From Bacteroidales bacterium (GTDB taxonomy: Bacteria > Bacteroidota > Bacteroidia > Bacteroidales > UBA932): a stretch of DNA of 64,000 nt. How positions within the stretch are numbered: the stretch's first letter is position 1; each line of letters begins with the position of its first letter. The position numbers were made by a program, and so were the translations under genes. This document shows positions 1 to 8,396 of the stretch, one piece after another. The notes beneath the pieces were generated by a model that saw nothing but the letters and a program-made list of their open reading frames with translations, did no database searches and was not told the DNA's origin. The stretch lies in the NCBI GenBank assembly GCA_017561265.1, contig JAFZDJ010000022.1, positions 33,005 to 97,004 of the forward strand, in the 5' to 3' direction.

Positions 1-585
1 GGTATGTTCATGCCATGGTCTCCAGACAAGAGGAACCGCCTGGCCGTCAGCAGTCTTTATCGACTCCATGAAATCGGCAGCGTTCGAAAGCCATGTCATG
101 AAATATTCATGTTTCTCTCCGCCTGGCAGGATGGAAGCTACCACCTGGTCTGATGTCACGTCCCATGAATCACCTCCGGTGAGAGGATTGCGCGGATGCC
201 ATGAGAATGTCACGACTCCCCCTCTTTCGTGATGAGCCACCGCCGCGGCGCGCATATTATCAAAATCGTTCTTGTCCAGATTGTGGCTCCAGCCCATTTC
301 TATGCCGCCCAGGTCCATTCCGTACACAGCCGGATATTTTCCGCAGACAGCATATACATCCGACTGCACGAATTCAGAAGCATCATCCTCGAGCTTCCAT
401 GAATGGCCGTACATCAGATCGTCCTGATGGCCGTACATGATCTTCCCATCGTCCACAAGGCCTTGAAGATGCCCTACAAGAGCCTCGGCAGGCGTTTCAG
501 GACTATTGTCCCTCGGACCTGCACATGCCGCCATAAAGGCCGCAAGAGCCAGAAAAAGGATAGGTTTCAGCAGATATTTCATCAT
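1..585 (-). CDS. GH26 beta-mannanase lipoprotein (partial, C-terminus off window)
   Basis: This is the 5' part (195 codons) of a secreted endo-beta-1,4-mannanase that would cut mannan chains at the cell surface or in the periplasm. The N-terminus has a lipoprotein signal (hydrophobic stretch, then FMAACAG). The mature part shows GH26 hallmarks: YGHQDD, a YGMDLGG segment, FSWHP, and RPWHEHT at the cut end, where the Glu is the expected acid/base residue. Two adjacent ATG codons (585 and 582) could both start it. It is the last visible gene of the mannan operon, 52 nt after the preceding stop and behind a 10-bp hairpin. The nucleophile Glu lies beyond the window. The family call is firm; exact substrate is inferred from context. 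Confidence 0.9.
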   Translation of the reverse strand, partial: MMKYLLKPILFLALAAFMAACAGPRDNSPETPAEALVGHLQGLVDDGKIMYGHQDDLMYGHSWKLEDDASEFVQSDVYAVCGKYPAVYGMDLGGIEMGWSHNLDKNDFDNMRAAAVAHHERGGVVTFSWHPRNPLTGGDSWDVTSDQVVASILPGGEKHEYFMTWLSNAADFMESIKTADGQAVPLVWRPWHEHT

Positions 586-600
586 TTATGTGGTTTCGGC

Positions 601-630
601 TTCCCGGGAGACGGTCAGGCCTCCCGGGAA
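601..630. other. Intercistronic perfect hairpin before the GH26 gene
   Basis: TTCCCGGGAG and its exact complement CTCCCGGGAA flank a 10-nt loop. The element sits in the 52-nt gap between the binding-lipoprotein stop and the GH26 start. No T-run follows on the minus strand, so it looks more like an mRNA-stabilising or partial-termination hairpin than a full terminator. Confidence 0.6.
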
Positions 631-637
631 AATATTA

Positions 638-2980
638 TTACTTCCTTACGTAAGTAATCTTTGTGAATGTGACATTGTCACCCTGAAGGATGATGGCGTA
701 GCCCCATCCCTGAGAAGTGGTCATTGCAGCATACATTTCTTCATTTACATCAAACTCGATATATCCTAATGATGCATCTGAATTCCATACGCTGAAGTTA
801 TGTCCGAACTTTCCGCTCTGATTTCCGTCAGCATCTGTACCAAACCATAACGGCTGTGTCCAGTGTCCTTCAAAGATCTGGAATGCCCAGTTGTCAGGAT
901 TGCTTACGTTGAAATATATTCTGACTGCGCTCTCGGCAGGAAGACCTGCTGCAACCCAGTCCATTTCATTTCCGATTTCGCAGTTCGAATATCCTGTAGA
1001 TGTAACCTCGCCTTCCCATACTGTAACTTCGTCAGACTCTTCCGGAATATCTGTAACAAGAACGATCTTTGTAACGGTAATCTTATCACCGAACACGACA
1101 AGACCCTGTCCGTTGACGAGAGCATCGATATCCTCTTCTGTGATAGTCATCGAGTATGAAGTTGTTGAAGAGTTCACGCTGACAAGATCCCACTCTTCAT
1201 TATAACCAGGACGAGCTATGAAGCCAGGGATCGAAGACCATCCGTCACCCTTCGCAATGCGGAGGCTTGCGCCATCCTCTGCTGTCAGATAAACCTTCAG
1301 GATAGTACCTGGAGCTACTGTCGACCAGTCATATCCGCCATAAGCAAGTGCCTGTACAGCATTACTATTACTCCATGTGATATAATTCTCGCCTTCCCAG
1401 AGGACGATCTCGCCGCCTTCCTCATCTCCTGAGTCATCAGGACCTGCGATAGCCTCGATTCTTGTCATTGTGTAGTTGTCACCCTGGATGATGAGACCGT
1501 CGTTTGCAACGAGTTCGTCGATAATGTCCTGAGTAAGAGTCATCGAGTATTCGCTTAACTTGCCGATGTACTGAGGCACACCTGAGAGGAAGACAGCCCA
1601 GTCTGCACCCAGACGGAGGCTGAACACCCAGTTGTCTGCAGTCGGATCGGTAGGGCCGCCGTAGAACTTGATGATATCGCCTGGCTTGTGCTGCGACCAG
1701 TCATAACCTCCGTAAGCAAGATCCTGGATTCCGCCAGACCATGCACCTGTATCGAATTTTCCTTCCCAGATCACTGTAACGCCTTCTTCAGGCTCAACAG
1801 GCACATCCGGTTCCTCAACTACAGCAGGAATGATCTCGATGTTCGTGAAGCAGTAGTCGACACCTGTGATTCCGAGACCTTCGTTAAGGCAGATCTCATC
1901 AAGGACTTCCTGTGTAAGCTCTATTGACACTGTCTCAGCCTTCTCATATTTCTCCGGAAGCGCTTCAAGAGCTTTGCCTGAAGAAATTCCTACAAGGCTC
2001 ATAGACCAGGTCTCCGGACGGTATTCGCTTGTATATCCATAGATTCTGAGAGTATCTCCCGGAGTTACAGAATACCAGTCGAACTTATCGCCTGCAAGAT
2101 CCTTGCACACCATCTGTCCTTCATCTCCTGTCACGAACTTACCTTTCCAGATAGAGTTCTCCGAACCTTCTGAAGGATCGTACCATGTAAGATTGTCCAG
2201 GGTTCCGATAGGATTGATGTGACCGGCCTTGAGGGTGATCGGATAGTCAACATAAACTGTTGAAACATATCCGTCGGAAGCGACGAAGTCGAATGTAAGT
2301 CCCTGAGTATACTCGCCCGGAAGCATTGCGATGTAATATTCGCCCTCCGCAAGCTCACTGTCGAAGTTTACGGCAACATATGATTTTGCATCAAGAGCCT
2401 CGGCAACAGGAACATCAGCATCCACATCAATCATGATGTTTCCAGAGATCTTCTCGCCTGCGTTTGTAGAAACAATCACAGAGCTGATTGATCCTTCCGG
2501 AAGGTTGCTTGTGAACTTGACATGTCCGAGGACATTCTTGAAACCGAAGGTCATGTCCTGGCTTGTAGTCTTTGCCGCTGTGATGTTATATCCGTTTCCG
2601 AAGGTTCCTTCCGCTGCCTGCTGGATGACAGGAATCTTTGTCCTTGCAGAATTATCTTCCCATGACTCCACATATGGATATACGGCATAGTATACATCCG
2701 CCTGCTCCACATCTCCGGTAAATGCTGTTCTTGCAGCTGTCTCCTCTCCTTCGAGAGCGTTAGTGAAGGCCTCATAGGCACCCTTTACATAGATCTTGTC
2801 ACCTGCACACCAGTATACCTTTGTACCATCCACGAGGGTTGTCTTGGTCTGGCTTGAAGCATCTGCTTCGAAAGTGACGGTCTTGAGATTCTGGAAGCCT
2901 GAATTTTCAGGCGCGATTTCCTTTGCACATGCTGACAGAACTACTGCCGCAACGGCACATAAGATAAGATTTCTTTTCAT
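638..2980 (-). CDS. Repeat-built surface glycan-binding lipoprotein, fimbrillin-like N-terminus
   Basis: This 780-residue predicted lipoprotein (LSACAKE lipobox, Cys18) probably binds mannan at the outer surface as the locus's SGBP-B. Residues about 30-265 resemble the N-terminal domain of fimbrillin/Mfa-like proteins. After that come four beta-rich modules of about 110-125 residues (roughly 280-395, 405-520, 530-650 and 655-780). Each begins with a W-x-G strand and ends with a 'GLxxxGDxxTxTxI' strand. Modules two and three share LAYGGYDWS almost exactly, which suggests internal duplication. The gene lies between the 46-codon microprotein gene (12-nt gap) and GH26. No catalytic domain was recognised. 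The binding role is inferred from position and architecture; the ligand is unproven. Confidence 0.75.
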   Translation of the reverse strand: MKRNLILCAVAAVVLSACAKEIAPENSGFQNLKTVTFEADASSQTKTTLVDGTKVYWCAGDKIYVKGAYEAFTNALEGEETAARTAFTGDVEQADVYYAVYPYVESWEDNSARTKIPVIQQAAEGTFGNGYNITAAKTTSQDMTFGFKNVLGHVKFTSNLPEGSISSVIVSTNAGEKISGNIMIDVDADVPVAEALDAKSYVAVNFDSELAEGEYYIAMLPGEYTQGLTFDFVASDGYVSTVYVDYPITLKAGHINPIGTLDNLTWYDPSEGSENSIWKGKFVTGDEGQMVCKDLAGDKFDWYSVTPGDTLRIYGYTSEYRPETWSMSLVGISSGKALEALPEKYEKAETVSIELTQEVLDEICLNEGLGITGVDYCFTNIEIIPAVVEEPDVPVEPEEGVTVIWEGKFDTGAWSGGIQDLAYGGYDWSQHKPGDIIKFYGGPTDPTADNWVFSLRLGADWAVFLSGVPQYIGKLSEYSMTLTQDIIDELVANDGLIIQGDNYTMTRIEAIAGPDDSGDEEGGEIVLWEGENYITWSNSNAVQALAYGGYDWSTVAPGTILKVYLTAEDGASLRIAKGDGWSSIPGFIARPGYNEEWDLVSVNSSTTSYSMTITEEDIDALVNGQGLVVFGDKITVTKIVLVTDIPEESDEVTVWEGEVTSTGYSNCEIGNEMDWVAAGLPAESAVRIYFNVSNPDNWAFQIFEGHWTQPLWFGTDADGNQSGKFGHNFSVWNSDASLGYIEFDVNEEMYAAMTTSQGWGYAIILQGDNVTFTKITYVRK

Positions 2981-2992
2981 AGTTCCTGCGTT

Positions 2993-3133
2993 TTACATAA
3001 GGTCACCCCATTCATCATCGATTACAAAGTCTTCCGAAGAAGAACACAATACTCCCTCATGATCAAGGTCTATGCACATGATCCGAGGTGTTTCATAGCC
3101 TTTTGCAGGCCAATCTGATTTGGTCGTTTTCAT
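2993..3133 (-). CDS. 46-residue microprotein in the mannan operon
   Basis: A short open frame (ATG at 3131-3133, TAA at 2993-2995) fills the gap between the GH5_4 gene (24 nt upstream) and the binding lipoprotein (12 nt downstream). The product starts MKTTKSDWPAKGYETPRIM and has the pattern 'TPxIxxIDL...GVLCSSS', then an acidic tail ending DDEWGDLM. It has no signal peptide or membrane helix. The pattern (a Tyr-x-Thr-Pro start, a Leu-Cys-Ser/Ala-Ser core, an acidic end) recalls very short proteins often found beside fimbrillin or Sus genes in Bacteroidales. I cannot name a characterised family. Operon spacing and gene-like composition support a real gene. Confidence 0.6.
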   Translation of the reverse strand: MKTTKSDWPAKGYETPRIMCIDLDHEGVLCSSSEDFVIDDEWGDLM

Positions 3134-3157
3134 GTTTATGAGTTTATGTGGTTGTTA

Positions 3158-4654
3158 TTACTTTGGTGCTCCGTTATAAATCTGTTCGAGGGTAAGATCG
3201 TTGCCGTACGAATCCATCATGGCCTTGACAGCCGCTTCAGCTTCTTCAGAACAATATTCTCCTGTTCCGTGATCGATGAATGCATGCCTTTCCTCTCCAT
3301 GACCCTTGGCTCCGTTGTCCCATAGGATACATGGAACGCCATAGGTCCTGGCAAGCTTCACATAATATTTCAGGTAATATTGCTGGAATGCCTGTTCGCG
3401 CTCGGTAGCACGGTTTACGCATCCGAATTCGCCCAGATATACAGGTATTCCCTTTGACATGAAATGGTCATGAATCTTCAAGAACAAAGCCTTGAGCTCA
3501 TTTTCATTGTTGCCCGGTGCCTTCTTGGATGCGTCCGCGGTATGTCCCCATTCAGAATACTTTGCAGTAAGGGTGTATTCCGACGGATCATAGCTGTGGA
3601 CTGAAATCATCAGACGGTCTTCCGCAGAATCTTGCGGCATGACGAATGATTCGATCGCGATGTCCGTATTGGTACAATAGGCCGGAATGCCGAGAATACG
3701 GTCGGCGTTGTTGCCTCCTGTAGCCCTGACGGCATCGACAAATGCCTGATTCCATTCGTTCATGCATCTGTACTGCTTTCCTCCGTCTTTCCTGTTGCTT
3801 CCCCAGCCCCAGCCGCCGTCGTGAATCTCGTTGAAGGCCTCGAAGACAAGAAAATGCCCCTTGTCCTTGAATTTCAAGGCAATCTGCGTCCACATGGCAG
3901 TCACCTGTTCGAGAACTCTCTGATGGACAGCCTCGTCCTTTGACGCACCAAGGATGTCGAGCCAGTGCTTGCTGTCCGCTCCGTCATGATGCATGTTGAT
4001 TATCACCATGAGTCCGGCGTTCTCAGCATATGTGACGACTTCGGCAATACGGTTCAGCCAGGCTTCGCTTATCTTGTAATTCGGTGCTCCGCCAAACTTT
4101 CCGAGCCAGGTCACAGGGATGCGCACTGTCTTGAATCCGGCTTCCTTTATCTTGAAGAACGTGTCCTGGGTGGCCTCCGGATTACCCCAGGCAGTCTCGC
4201 CTGCAACACCGTTGTTGTAAGCATCGAAATGGTTTCCAAGATTCCATCCGAGACCGAATACAGCAGCCAGATTTCCGGCAAGTTTTCCTTCTGGAAGTAT
4301 GATCTCTTCGTTATTGAACTCGATTCCTGCCTGATAGACATCAACATCCTGTCTTTCCGCTCCAGCCATCAGGGTAATCGTAGTCTGACGGGCTGATGCT
4401 GAAGTGTTCTTCCCTACGGTTACGGTAACGAGCGTCTGGTCATCTTCTCTGCCTGCGCCTTTCGTCACCTTGATCCAGTTCGATCCGGGAACCACCTGCA
4501 GACCATCAGATGAAGTGACAGTAAAGCTGCGCACACCGCCTTCGACCGTGAATTCCAAAGAAGTCTTGTCCACGGAAAGGTTGACATAGGAGGTGTCCGG
4601 ACCGCACCCGGCTGTAAGGAATATGAATGCAAAGATGCTGAATATCAGTCTCAT
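3158..4654 (-). CDS. BACON-GH5_4 endo-beta-glucanase/xyloglucanase/mannanase-type lipoprotein
   Basis: This 498-residue secreted lipoprotein (FLTAGCGPD, Cys17) has a BACON-type beta-sandwich at about 24-110 and a GH5 TIM barrel from about 125 to the end. Visible hallmarks are GLGWNLGNHFDA, TVRIPVTW, IINMHHDG, FEAFNEIHDGG (acid/base Glu276) and VYLGEFGCVNR (nucleophile Glu409). The GWNLGN...WGNP...VRIPVTW pattern is that of subfamily GH5_4, which contains endoglucanases, xyloglucanases and enzymes acting on mixed or glucomannan backbones. Placement in a mannan locus suggests attack on glucomannan, but this is inference. A perfect palindrome lies between this gene and the upstream binding protein. 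Confidence 0.88.
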   Translation of the reverse strand: MRLIFSIFAFIFLTAGCGPDTSYVNLSVDKTSLEFTVEGGVRSFTVTSSDGLQVVPGSNWIKVTKGAGREDDQTLVTVTVGKNTSASARQTTITLMAGAERQDVDVYQAGIEFNNEEIILPEGKLAGNLAAVFGLGWNLGNHFDAYNNGVAGETAWGNPEATQDTFFKIKEAGFKTVRIPVTWLGKFGGAPNYKISEAWLNRIAEVVTYAENAGLMVIINMHHDGADSKHWLDILGASKDEAVHQRVLEQVTAMWTQIALKFKDKGHFLVFEAFNEIHDGGWGWGSNRKDGGKQYRCMNEWNQAFVDAVRATGGNNADRILGIPAYCTNTDIAIESFVMPQDSAEDRLMISVHSYDPSEYTLTAKYSEWGHTADASKKAPGNNENELKALFLKIHDHFMSKGIPVYLGEFGCVNRATEREQAFQQYYLKYYVKLARTYGVPCILWDNGAKGHGEERHAFIDHGTGEYCSEEAEAAVKAMMDSYGNDLTLEQIYNGAPK

Positions 4655-4684
4655 GAGTTTTCGTTTAGAACAGATTTTATAAAG

Positions 4685-4722
4685 AGTTTAAGCAAGGCCG
4701 GTCGACCGGCCTTGCTTAAACT
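4685..4722. other. 38-bp perfect palindrome between binding protein and GH5_4 genes
   Basis: AGTTTAAGCAAGGCCGGTC is followed at once by its exact complement, so the RNA could form a 17-bp stem with a TCGA loop. It starts 4 nt after the binding-lipoprotein stop and lies 30 nt before the GH5_4 start. No long T-run follows, so processing or partial termination within the operon is more likely than full termination. Confidence 0.7.
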
Positions 4723-4726
4723 GTCA

Positions 4727-6685
4727 TCAGTAAGATATCTTCATGATAGCGAAACCATCGCCGCTGAACAACAGATGTTGTGCATCAAGGACAGCCAGAA
4801 GGTCTGCATTACCTGAAATATCGATTGTAACCGTGAATGTTCCGTCACCATTATCCGTCACATTCTCAGACTGCGGTGTGATGTCGCTTGCACCTGACGA
4901 ATCGTTGCCTACCGACCACCATCCGTCCATGACGCGGATCTGCCACCAGTCTCCGCCCGGCTGGATAAGGAGCTTGAAAGGACCTGACTTGAGTCTGTCC
5001 CATACATCCTGAGGGAATGTAGCTGCGCACTCGCCAAGACCGTCGTTGCCATCGAGGGCGAAGCGATAGAAACCTGCCCAGCTGCATACGCCGAACGATC
5101 CGTCGTTCTCCCATACTACAGTCTCTGAAGGCTGGTCACCTCCGCCGCCGACCCAGATTTCCTCTTCCCAGAACATCTCGAGGACGATGAAGCCGTCACC
5201 CGCAAAGAGGAGATGCTGAGCATCGATCACGCCTGCGAGCGGAGTATCAGGATCAGGATATGTCTGAAGATCGATTGTAAATGTGAATGTACCGTCACCA
5301 TTGTCGATCAGCTTGTCCGGAGTATTAGGCGAGATATCATTAGCCTCGTTATTTCCGACCGCCCACCATCCGTCAAGCGTACGTACCTGCCACCAGTCTG
5401 CTGCAGGCTGGATCTGTACATTGAATGGAGTGGTCTTCATCTTCTCCCATGTCTCGGCAGGAATTGCATAGATCTCCTCACCTGTAGAATTGAAGTCAGG
5501 AGCGAAGCGGTAAGGGCTGCCGGACCAGCTTGCAGCACCGACAGAACCGTCATTCTTCCAGATCGAAGTTCTGACAACTTCCATAGATCCGCCGCCTTCT
5601 ACCCATACTTCTTCAGTATAGTAAAGCTTGAGAGGAGTATATCCGCTACCTGTGAAGAGGAGATGCTGTGTATCGATGAGATCATAGATACCGCTCTTGA
5701 GAGGCTCCTCAGAAATAGTATATGAGAGAGAGAATGTACCGTCACCATTGTCAACGATGCGCTCGTCACCGCCGTGGATGTCATAAGCACCGTCGCTGTC
5801 GAATGACCACCATCCAGTAGTTGCACGAATCTGATATGCATCAGCAGCAGGAGCAAACTTGAGTATGAATGTACCGTTCTTGATGATATCCCAAGTCTCA
5901 GCAGGGAATGTAGTGATACATTCGTTATTGCCATCAGTACCTTCGAGACCGAAACGATACTGACCGCTCCAGCTTACAGAACCCACACCTGCTGGATCAG
6001 GATTCTCCCAGATGACATTCTCCACTGTCTCCCAGTATCCTGCATCCGCTACAGGCTTGTAGGTAAGCTCAGGCATATTGAAGGTATTGCCGTCAATAGT
6101 ATAGATCTTTCCAGCAAATGTGCCTTCGAACACCTTCTTAGGGACTGTGAAGATGATTGTGGCTGTAGCCTTCTTATTGAAAAGCTCGTCTTCAATGAAT
6201 GCCGGATTGCCGTCTGCATCAAGCAATTCGATCTTGTTGATGAACTCAAGGTCGGTACCATAGATGGTAATCTGGCTTCCTCCGTCAATTTCGTCACCTT
6301 CATTGACTGAAAAACCTGAAATGGCTGTCTTTCCGACAGTCAGAGGCTGAGGAGATTCCGCTTCCTCACCTTCTGATGTACGTACGAGGATCTTTCCACC
6401 TTCAGCTGCAATGCCTGCCGGTGCATTGACCCTGATCATGTCATTGCTGACAATCTCGAAATTCTTGACCGATATACCTTCAGGGAAAACGATTTCCGCA
6501 ACATCAGAGAAACCGCTGCCGTTGATGGTCATAGGCTGTCCTGCAACCACCTTGGTCGGGAAGAACACCTTTACATGCAATCCGACATCAGCAGATTCAA
6601 ATTGCTCGTCAAGGGAACAACCGGTCAATGCGGCAGCGAAGACTACAGTCAGAATTGTTCCGAAAAATTTAAATATATTCTTCAT
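4727..6685 (-). CDS. SusE/F-position glycan-binding lipoprotein with IPT/TIG and three repeat modules
   Basis: This 652-residue predicted lipoprotein (AALTGCSLD, Cys23) lies directly after the second SusD (21-nt gap), the place usually held by surface glycan-binding proteins. Residues about 35-120 and 120-212 look like two IPT/TIG immunoglobulin-like folds (INGSGFSDV, IYGTDLEFI). Three homologous modules of about 140 residues follow, starting near 223, 374 and 520. Each opens with 'V/SIWENxxSxGxxSWSGxYRF', contains a 'WxQIRxxxGWWS' strand rich in Trp, and closes with 'DAQHLLFxGDGF'. The exposed aromatic residues fit carbohydrate binding. No catalytic residues were recognised. Polysaccharide capture for the SusC/SusD pairs is inferred. 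Confidence 0.8.
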   Translation of the reverse strand: MKNIFKFFGTILTVVFAAALTGCSLDEQFESADVGLHVKVFFPTKVVAGQPMTINGSGFSDVAEIVFPEGISVKNFEIVSNDMIRVNAPAGIAAEGGKILVRTSEGEEAESPQPLTVGKTAISGFSVNEGDEIDGGSQITIYGTDLEFINKIELLDADGNPAFIEDELFNKKATATIIFTVPKKVFEGTFAGKIYTIDGNTFNMPELTYKPVADAGYWETVENVIWENPDPAGVGSVSWSGQYRFGLEGTDGNNECITTFPAETWDIIKNGTFILKFAPAADAYQIRATTGWWSFDSDGAYDIHGGDERIVDNGDGTFSLSYTISEEPLKSGIYDLIDTQHLLFTGSGYTPLKLYYTEEVWVEGGGSMEVVRTSIWKNDGSVGAASWSGSPYRFAPDFNSTGEEIYAIPAETWEKMKTTPFNVQIQPAADWWQVRTLDGWWAVGNNEANDISPNTPDKLIDNGDGTFTFTIDLQTYPDPDTPLAGVIDAQHLLFAGDGFIVLEMFWEEEIWVGGGGDQPSETVVWENDGSFGVCSWAGFYRFALDGNDGLGECAATFPQDVWDRLKSGPFKLLIQPGGDWWQIRVMDGWWSVGNDSSGASDITPQSENVTDNGDGTFTVTIDISGNADLLAVLDAQHLLFSGDGFAIMKISY

Positions 6686-6706
6686 AATTGAACTCCTTAT
6701 TAATTA

Positions 6707-8383
6707 CTACCATCCTGGATTCTGTCCAAGGGCAGGGTTCTTCTTTATTTCAGTCTGAGGGATAGGATAGAAATAGTATTTATCATCCCACTGACGGTTT
6801 ACTGTAGTTCTGGTGAGCTGGAGATTGCTGCTGATATTCGCAACTTCGACTGCATTGAAATACTGGTCTGCCTTCTTCCAGCGGCGCACATCCCAGAAGC
6901 GGTGGTTCTCGAAAGCAAGCTCCACAAGACGCTCGCGCTCATAACGCTCTACCCAAGCCTCTCCATCCTCTGTGAATGCCGGCATCATGATATCAGCACG
7001 GTTACGGAGGACATTGATGGCCTCGTTTGCAGAAAGACCGTAAGTCTTGTCGTTCGCGCTGCCTGTAGCATTGTAGACAGCCTCTGCATAATCAAGATAG
7101 AGCTCACCCAGACGGAAGACAATCCATGTATGACGACGTGTGACCTGATTGTCTGCAGTTGTAACTGCAGCACCGTCCACATACTTTCTGAGATAGTATC
7201 CTGTAGGGGTTGCACCATACTTAGGAGATGCGTTGAATCCGCCTGCGAATGTTTCGATGACCTTCTTCTGCGATCCGTTTGAAGGCCACTCGTCACCGTT
7301 CTTCACAACTGTAAGAGCAAAGCGTGGATCCAGACCCTCATAAGGATTGACAGAGTTAAGATCGATTGCACCTGGATAACGGTCTCCGAAAGTCTGGCCG
7401 TTGTCCTGATACTCATACTGGTCTACGAGGCTCTGTGTAGGACAGTTTCCTGAAGATCCGTTCTCGACTCCGATAGGATAGTGAGCCATCTCGAATGCAT
7501 TGCTTGCACCACGTCCTATACCCCAGATAAGCTCCTGATTGAAGAAAGCATTGTCGCCCCAAAGATCAGCATACTTGCTGAGCTTGATTCCCCAGGAAGC
7601 TGCATTATCGATGATATAGCCGCAAGCCTTTGCTGCCTCATCCCACTTTGCCTTGTCACCTGTAGGATTGTGAAGAGGAGAAGCGGCATAAAGAAGGGTA
7701 CGTGCCTTGAGTGCATATGCAGCGACACGATTTGCGCGTCCGAACTCAGCACCTACTTCCGTTGCATATGAAATAGGAAGATGTGGAGCGATCTCATCGA
7801 TTTCATCCACGATGAACTTCACGATATCAGCTGCAGGCGTACGTGTAACGTTGTTAGCCTGAACGTTTGTAAGAGTTGTTGTAACAAGAGGTACGTCTCC
7901 GTAAGTCTTGAACAGCTCGAAATAGAAGTAAGCCCTGAGGAAACGAAGCTCATATGGGAAGAGCTCCATCTGCTGGATCCAGTTCTGATACTCTGAATTG
8001 TGCTCCCACTCGGAAAGATCAGCCTGGTGGATCTTCTCAAGGTACATGTGGATCTCCGAAATTGCCGTATAAGCCTTGTCCCATGTTGCAGAGAACGGAT
8101 TGGCCGGACTCCATCCACCGTTGACATAGCTGTTTACCGCACCTGTCTCCAACGCATACATAGCCTCATCGGTAGCACCGGCAAGGAATGATGTGCTGTT
8201 GGCTTCAAACTCATTATTATACACCTGGGCGTAAACGTCGAATACCATGTTCTTGATACCCTCTCCATAGTATTCATATGTCCATTCCTCATCACGTGTG
8301 TTTTCCTCGGTGTAGTTGAGATCCGCACACGCTGCCGTCATGACACAGGCGAGAACAAATAAACAAATTTTATCTAGTTTCAT
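6707..8383 (-). CDS. SusD/RagB-family lipoprotein (second pair)
   Basis: This 558-residue SusD homolog (lipobox MTAACADL, Cys19) forms the lid over its SusC partner and helps capture oligosaccharides. Family marks are the TPR-like N-terminal half (ELRFLRAYFYFELFKTYGDVPLV, split here as ELRFLRAYFYF and KTYGDVPLV), RLGELYLDYAEAVY, and the C-terminal ERERLVELAFENHRFWDVRRW stretch read in parts (ERLVELAFE, HRFWDVRRW). It ends with the common NPGW-type terminus. It lies 13 nt after the second SusC gene and 21 nt before the binding lipoprotein, consistent with one transcript. Confidence 0.95.
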   Translation of the reverse strand: MKLDKICLFVLACVMTAACADLNYTEENTRDEEWTYEYYGEGIKNMVFDVYAQVYNNEFEANSTSFLAGATDEAMYALETGAVNSYVNGGWSPANPFSATWDKAYTAISEIHMYLEKIHQADLSEWEHNSEYQNWIQQMELFPYELRFLRAYFYFELFKTYGDVPLVTTTLTNVQANNVTRTPAADIVKFIVDEIDEIAPHLPISYATEVGAEFGRANRVAAYALKARTLLYAASPLHNPTGDKAKWDEAAKACGYIIDNAASWGIKLSKYADLWGDNAFFNQELIWGIGRGASNAFEMAHYPIGVENGSSGNCPTQSLVDQYEYQDNGQTFGDRYPGAIDLNSVNPYEGLDPRFALTVVKNGDEWPSNGSQKKVIETFAGGFNASPKYGATPTGYYLRKYVDGAAVTTADNQVTRRHTWIVFRLGELYLDYAEAVYNATGSANDKTYGLSANEAINVLRNRADIMMPAFTEDGEAWVERYERERLVELAFENHRFWDVRRWKKADQYFNAVEVANISSNLQLTRTTVNRQWDDKYYFYPIPQTEIKKNPALGQNPGW

Positions 8384-8396
8384 AAGTCGATCTTTA

